Assembly (NCBI RefSeq): GCF_000265425.1
Contig: NC_018014.1
Location: 372,001 to 436,000, forward strand
Direction: 5' to 3'
DNA from: Terriglobus roseus DSM 18391
GTDB taxonomy: Bacteria > Acidobacteriota > Terriglobia > Terriglobales > Acidobacteriaceae
DNA: 64,000 nt
The first letter of the stretch is position 1. Each line of letters begins with the position of its first letter. The translations under genes were made by a program, and so were the position numbers. The notes beneath the pieces are model-generated. The model ran no database searches, was not told the origin of the DNA, and worked only from the letters and a program-made list of their open reading frames with translations. Shown here in pieces: positions 60,501 to 64,000 of this stretch.

Positions 60501-61339
60501 AGATCTTCGGCCGGGGCCGTCACCTTCGGAATGAGGATTTGCTGCTGCTGCAGGAGCATGAGCTGTCGCCGTTGCAGACCATGCGATTCGCCGCACACCT
60601 GTATGGCTGCAAAGTCTGTCAGGCTCGGCGTGCTGCTCTGCTGGCAGTGTCGGAAGATCTTGAGTTTTTACATGAGGCAAAGCCGCAGGCGACCTTGGAC
60701 GACCAGAGCCGCCGGCATCTGCAGTCACGTCTGGCAGAGGCTGCGGCGGCCGGAGAGAAGTCATCCTGGCGCCACTCGCTGCGGCAACCCCGAATGCTGG
60801 CGCGGCTGGCTTCTGTGGCTGCGTTGCTGTCGCTCTCCATCGCGTGGCAACAGGCCTACCGGCCTTTTCAGGACCGCATGGGCCCCTACGAAGAGACCGG
60901 TCCCAAGCCTGACCGTGCGTTGACGCCTGGCGCCGTCCGTCCCGCGGACCTATCGGAACTTTGCCTGCTGCCCGACAACGATCTTGATCCAACCGTGCCG
61001 GACGACAAGGTGCGTGCTGTCTTTCAGGCCTATGGGATGAATGAGCATGCGGCGCGGGCCTATCAGGTGGATTACCTGATCAACCCGCAGCTTGGCGGCG
61101 ATGATGACATCGAGAACCTGTGGCCGGAGCCGTATCACTCCACGGTGTGGAATGCGACGGCGAAGGACGCTCTGGAGACGCGGCTGCACAGCATGGTCTG
61201 CGGCGGTCAGTTGGATCTGGCAGCGGCGCAGCATGACATTGCGACGGACTGGATCGCGGCCTACAAGAAGTACTTTCATGCCGAGCGGCCAGTGAAGACG
61301 GTGGCCTCGGCCGACGGTTTCACTGGGTTCAGTCGCTAG
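60497..61339 (+). CDS. Anti-sigma factor fused to a degenerate HNH-like domain
   Basis: 280 aa. The N-terminus has the zinc-binding HxxxCxxC of ZAS-type anti-sigma factors (H34, C38, C41 in HLYGCKVC), then one membrane helix at about 101-118 (ARLASVAALLSLSIAW). Beyond it, probably periplasmic, is a domain of about 90 residues: VDYLINPQLGGDDDIENLWP (191-210), then WNATAKDALETRLHSMVCGG and AQHDIATDWIAAYKKYF. This resembles a widespread bacterial HNH-like module that usually reads DHLIPLELGG..NLWP. Here the catalytic DH is D192-Y193, so the nuclease function is probably lost. Confidence 0.75.
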   Translation: MKIFGRGRHLRNEDLLLLQEHELSPLQTMRFAAHLYGCKVCQARRAALLAVSEDLEFLHEAKPQATLDDQSRRHLQSRLAEAAAAGEKSSWRHSLRQPRMLARLASVAALLSLSIAWQQAYRPFQDRMGPYEETGPKPDRALTPGAVRPADLSELCLLPDNDLDPTVPDDKVRAVFQAYGMNEHAARAYQVDYLINPQLGGDDDIENLWPEPYHSTVWNATAKDALETRLHSMVCGGQLDLAAAQHDIATDWIAAYKKYFHAERPVKTVASADGFTGFSR

Positions 61340-61360
61340 GAAGTGTCTCTGGAGAAACGT

Positions 61361-61386
61361 AAGGGCACGGCCTAAGCCGTGCCCTT
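61361..61386. terminator. Bidirectional terminator after anti-sigma gene
   Basis: AAGGGCACGGC (61361-61371) pairs with GCCGTGCCCTT (61376-61386) around CTAA. It lies between the convergent anti-sigma and cytochrome genes. Confidence 0.8.
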
Positions 61387-61407
61387 GTGATCGTCAGGGG
61401 ATTGCGA

Positions 61408-61746
61408 CTACAGCGTCTTCAGATACTCGACCAGTTCCGTGATCTCGGCCGGCTTCAGCTGATCCTTGAAGGGCGGCATGGGGACCTTGCCGTTCATGAT
61501 GCGGTCGGTCACGGTCTCGTCGGTCACCTTGGTGGTTCCGTCCGCCATGACGCCGCGGGTGTACAGGCCCTTCAGTCCGGGACCGATCTTCTTATCCGTG
61601 GTGTCGGCGCTGTGACAGATGGCGCATTTGGAGTCGAAGGTGGTCTTGCCGTGGGTGGCGCCTTCGCTCATCTGCGCGCCCGCGCTCAGGAATGACAGGC
61701 CGAGAACGGCTGCGGTGGTAAACAGAGCCTTGCTGCTGTTGCGCAT
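61408..61746 (-). CDS. Small monoheme cytochrome c
   Basis: 112 aa with signal peptide (MRNSSKALFTTAAVLGLSFL) and one heme motif CAICH at 41-45. The C-terminal part ends MPPFKDQLKPAEITELVEYL, with a Met (probably heme ligand) in VPMPP. Class I periplasmic cytochrome. ATG 61746 has AGGA 8 nt upstream; an in-frame read to 61863 is not needed. It probably shuttles electrons to a terminal oxidase. Confidence 0.88.
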   Translation of the reverse strand: MRNSSKALFTTAAVLGLSFLSAGAQMSEGATHGKTTFDSKCAICHSADTTDKKIGPGLKGLYTRGVMADGTTKVTDETVTDRIMNGKVPMPPFKDQLKPAEITELVEYLKTL

Positions 61747-61873
61747 GCTATGGGTCCTTTTGGCCCCGGCATTGGCCGGCGGCAGAGATGTGTCACAACG
61801 ATAGACGAAAGATAGGATGCAAAGGCCGCGCGCGCATTTGGTTGGGACGAGCGCGGCTTTCACAGGAGCAAAA

Positions 61874-62947
61874 TTAAGGCAGAACCACCAGGCCCCAGGG
61901 ACTGCCGCCCGACGGCGCCTTTGCGGTCACGGTCATGGTTGCGAGATCGACCGCGCTAACGTCGTTCGAGGGGCCGTTGGCGGTATAGAGCGTCTTGCCA
62001 TCCGGCGACAGCGCGATGCCCCAGGGCCGCTTGCCCACGGCGACATCGCCCACGGGAGTCTGTGTCTTGGTGTCGATGACGACCACCTTTCCGCCGCGGC
62101 CGGTGCTGGTGTACAGCTTGGTCGCGTCCGGGGACATCAGCACGAACATTGGCTTTACCTCGCCCGGCTTGCCCAGTTCGATCGTCTTGGTGATCTTCTT
62201 CCTGGCGACGTCGACGACGGTCACGGTGCCATCGTTCTCAGCGTTGATGTAGGCGGTCTTGCTGTCGGGCGTGAAGGCTACGTTGCGCGGGCGGTGGCCG
62301 ACCGGGAAAGTGGCCGTGATCTTGCCGCTCTTGGGATCCAGCACGGAGATGTTGCCGCCTGCCTCGGACGTGACGTAGACAAAGCTGCCGTCGGGCGAGG
62401 TCTTCACACCCTCAGGCTGCGCGCCCATCTTCTGCGTGGCGTCGATCTTGCCGCTCTCAATGTCGATGATGGAGACGGCGCCCTCATCCTCGTTCGAGAC
62501 GTAGAGCTTCTTGCCATCCTTGCTCAGGTCAAAGTTTTCCGGATCGCTGCCGCCCGGGATGGTGCGGACCAGCTTGTTCTGCGCGACATCGAAGACGCCG
62601 ATGCCGTCCTTGGAGTGGTCGCTGGGCGGCAGCGTGCTCTCATCCACGCCGGGGCCGCCGATGGGCGTACCGCTGAGCGCGATGTAGAGCGTCTTGCCGT
62701 CGGGGCTGGGGTGGATGCCGCGCGGACGGGTGCCGATCTTGAGCTGCTCCAACTGCTTCATCGTGGTCGCGTCAATCACGGTCAGTTCGCCGGAGACCTC
62801 GTTCGTCACATAGATGCGCGGCCCCTTGGCCGTCTCCATTGTGGGGCCGGCGGGCGCGGCGGGCGCTTCAGCCTTGGGTGCGGACTTGCATCCGGTGAGG
62901 GCGACGAGCAGGCTTGCCGAAAGTACCAGGTGACGCGTGTTCCGCAT
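61874..62947 (-). CDS. YVTN-type beta-propeller lipoprotein
   Basis: 357 aa, lipobox ending at C20 (LLVALTGC). Seven repeats of the YVTN type follow (IYVTNEVSGELTVIDATTMK, LYVSNEDEGAVSIIDIESGK, VYVTSEAGGNISVLDPKSGK, AYINAENDGTVTVVDVARKK, LYTSTGRGGKVVVIDTKTQT, LYTANGPSNDVSAVDLATMT). Such propellers bind proteins or redox cofactors in the envelope. Start ATG 62947 has AAGGA 6 nt upstream. It is co-directional with the cytochrome c gene 127 bp downstream. Confidence 0.87.
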   Translation of the reverse strand: MRNTRHLVLSASLLVALTGCKSAPKAEAPAAPAGPTMETAKGPRIYVTNEVSGELTVIDATTMKQLEQLKIGTRPRGIHPSPDGKTLYIALSGTPIGGPGVDESTLPPSDHSKDGIGVFDVAQNKLVRTIPGGSDPENFDLSKDGKKLYVSNEDEGAVSIIDIESGKIDATQKMGAQPEGVKTSPDGSFVYVTSEAGGNISVLDPKSGKITATFPVGHRPRNVAFTPDSKTAYINAENDGTVTVVDVARKKITKTIELGKPGEVKPMFVLMSPDATKLYTSTGRGGKVVVIDTKTQTPVGDVAVGKRPWGIALSPDGKTLYTANGPSNDVSAVDLATMTVTAKAPSGGSPWGLVVLP

Positions 62948-63141
62948 GATCCGTCCTTGTTGAAGCTGTGTGCGCTGATGCGCGTATGCCCGTATTCCGC
63001 GGGCGCCGGATATGTTCAACGTTTCTGTCGTGCCATTTGCGCACATCGACTGAAGCCGTCTGGTCCACCACTACAACGCCGCGATTATAGAAGCCCGCTT
63101 CTACGCTTGGCGACCGAAGCTGCTGGTTGCGAACGCGACTG

Positions 63142-64000
63142 CTAGAACTGCAACTGGTCCACGTTGCTCTTGTCGATCTTCAATGGAACGCCCAGCACGA
63201 TCTCGCTGCCACGCACCTGCAGGTCACCCAGGCGTCCCACATGGACTGTCCTGGCGCCCGGTGCGATCTTGCCCTGCGCCTTCAGCACGCCGGAGTAAAC
63301 CGTCAGATAACCAAGGTCGCGTGTGTTCCAGAGGAAGATGGTCTGGACCGATCCCGCATGAATGTATGCGCGACAGATGGATGGCAACGAGAGCCCGATG
63401 ACATCGACATTCGCACGACCGGACTGGGTAACCGCCTCCGCAGCACCTGGCACCGCAGGTGCGGAGATTGCGATGATCATCTTCACCTGCGGATACGCCT
63501 TCAGGATGGTCTGCGTCGCGTTGAAGGCTTTGTCGCGGTCGTCATCGCTGGGCTGGATGGTCGCGAGTGTCAGGTTCGGATGCGCTGCCGCGATGCGTGC
63601 CTTGATGTTGCGAATCCAGTCGTTCTGATTCTCCGCGCTCAACGCGCCGGTCACGATGGCGTACTGTCCGCCCTCCGGCATCAACCGCGCAGCTTCATCG
63701 GCGAGTGACGTACCGATGCCCTCTGGCGTGGCCTGGTTCAGGAAGTAATCGCGCGCGTCCGTCTGCGCATCGGCGTCCCATGTCAGCACCGGAATGCTGT
63801 GCGCGCGCGCCTTGCGCAGCACCGTGCTAATGCTGCCCTTGTTCTCGACGGCGACCACGATGGCATCGACCTCGCGCGTGATCCAGTTCTCCACCAGTTC
63901 ATTCTGCTGCGATGCGTCGAGGCTTGTGGGACCATCCCAGATCAGGTTGATGTGCAGCTCCTTCGCTGCCTCCTCCGCACCCGCGCGCGCACTGATGAAG
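63142..64000 (-). CDS. Periplasmic sugar-binding protein, C-terminal part (truncated by window)
   Basis: Partial gene whose N-terminus lies beyond the right edge. At least 286 residues. It has the periplasmic binding protein/LacI fold of the ribose-rhamnose-AI-2 type: HINLIWDGPTSLDASQQNEL, VDAIVVAVENKGSISTVLRK, ARAHSIPVLTWDADAQTDAR, GGQYAIVTGALSAENQN and NVDVIGLSLPSICRAY. It delivers a sugar (rhamnose or AI-2-like families are closest in look) to an ABC transporter that would lie outside the window. Confidence 0.85.
   Translation of the reverse strand, partial: FISARAGAEEAAKELHINLIWDGPTSLDASQQNELVENWITREVDAIVVAVENKGSISTVLRKARAHSIPVLTWDADAQTDARDYFLNQATPEGIGTSLADEAARLMPEGGQYAIVTGALSAENQNDWIRNIKARIAAAHPNLTLATIQPSDDDRDKAFNATQTILKAYPQVKMIIAISAPAVPGAAEAVTQSGRANVDVIGLSLPSICRAYIHAGSVQTIFLWNTRDLGYLTVYSGVLKAQGKIAPGARTVHVGRLGDLQVRGSEIVLGVPLKIDKSNVDQLQF

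Noticed and set aside
1..64000. tRNA, rRNA, riboswitch, transposase and prophage genes
   Set aside because: I looked for cloverleaf-type arms, transposase and integrase motifs and conserved riboswitch cores and saw none; small non-coding RNAs may still be missed.

Overview
The window is GC-rich chromosomal DNA that looks like Acidobacteriota, family Acidobacteriaceae (Terriglobus/Granulicella/Edaphobacter relatives). The evidence is family-level: an Oar-like TonB-dependent receptor with an N-terminal carboxypeptidase-regulatory domain and a C-terminal Phe, a c-type cytochrome/PQQ dehydrogenase pair of acidobacterial type, secreted glycosidases (GH92, GH125, GH79), paired CrtI-like desaturases and many short palindromic intergenic repeats. 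No tRNA, rRNA, transposase, integrase, prophage or CRISPR array was seen. This is core and semi-core chromosome with short dispersed repeats, not an island.

Layout. 0-11.5 kb is a cell-envelope and periplasm block: diheme cytochrome, PQQ dehydrogenase, an apparently circularly permuted glycerophosphodiesterase, a secreted double-VOC protein, an Oar-like receptor, GH92 mannosidase and an RcnB-like protein with calcium-type repeats. 11.5-14 kb carries egtB-egtD (ergothioneine). 14-23 kb has comF, an HNH nuclease, an unrecorded-size secreted peptide of 51 codons, a 7-TM protein, rpsA with a strong promoter and long leader, purD and a divergent mntH whose operator covers its start codon. 23-34 kb has two alpha/beta hydrolases, a Q-rich lipoprotein, a Mop/TOBE regulator, an ATP-dependent DNA ligase, two carotenoid desaturases, and a mocA-like/xdhC pair.

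34-44.5 kb has Tat-exported GH125 and GH79, rnc-lepB (overlapping), a LytTR response regulator, and a molybdenum-cofactor operon moeA-TM-TM-moaC containing two small membrane proteins. 44.5-50.2 kb has a DUF2059 protein coupled to a 2'-5' RNA ligase-like protein, then yggX-hemE-hemH-hemG. 50-64 kb has a long Lhr helicase, KdsC phosphatase, a FUSC membrane protein, a TonB receptor divergent from an ECF sigma/anti-sigma pair whose anti-sigma carries an unusual HNH-like C-terminal domain, a small cytochrome c, a YVTN beta-propeller lipoprotein and a truncated sugar-binding protein at the edge.

Themes: translational coupling by 4-base GTGA/ATGA overlaps is common (egtB/egtD, xdhC/mocA, rnc/lepB, TM/moaC, hemE/hemH, sigma/anti-sigma). 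Perfect hairpin terminators lie at several gene ends, often shared by convergent genes. Several genes have a -10 box so close to the start codon that leaderless transcripts are likely. The most interesting candidates are the anti-sigma/HNH-like fusion, the permuted GDPD, the mntH operator over the start codon, the 51-aa secreted peptide, and two families of intergenic inverted-repeat elements, one of which supplies a stop codon to a gene. All functional calls are from reading the sequence, without database searches.
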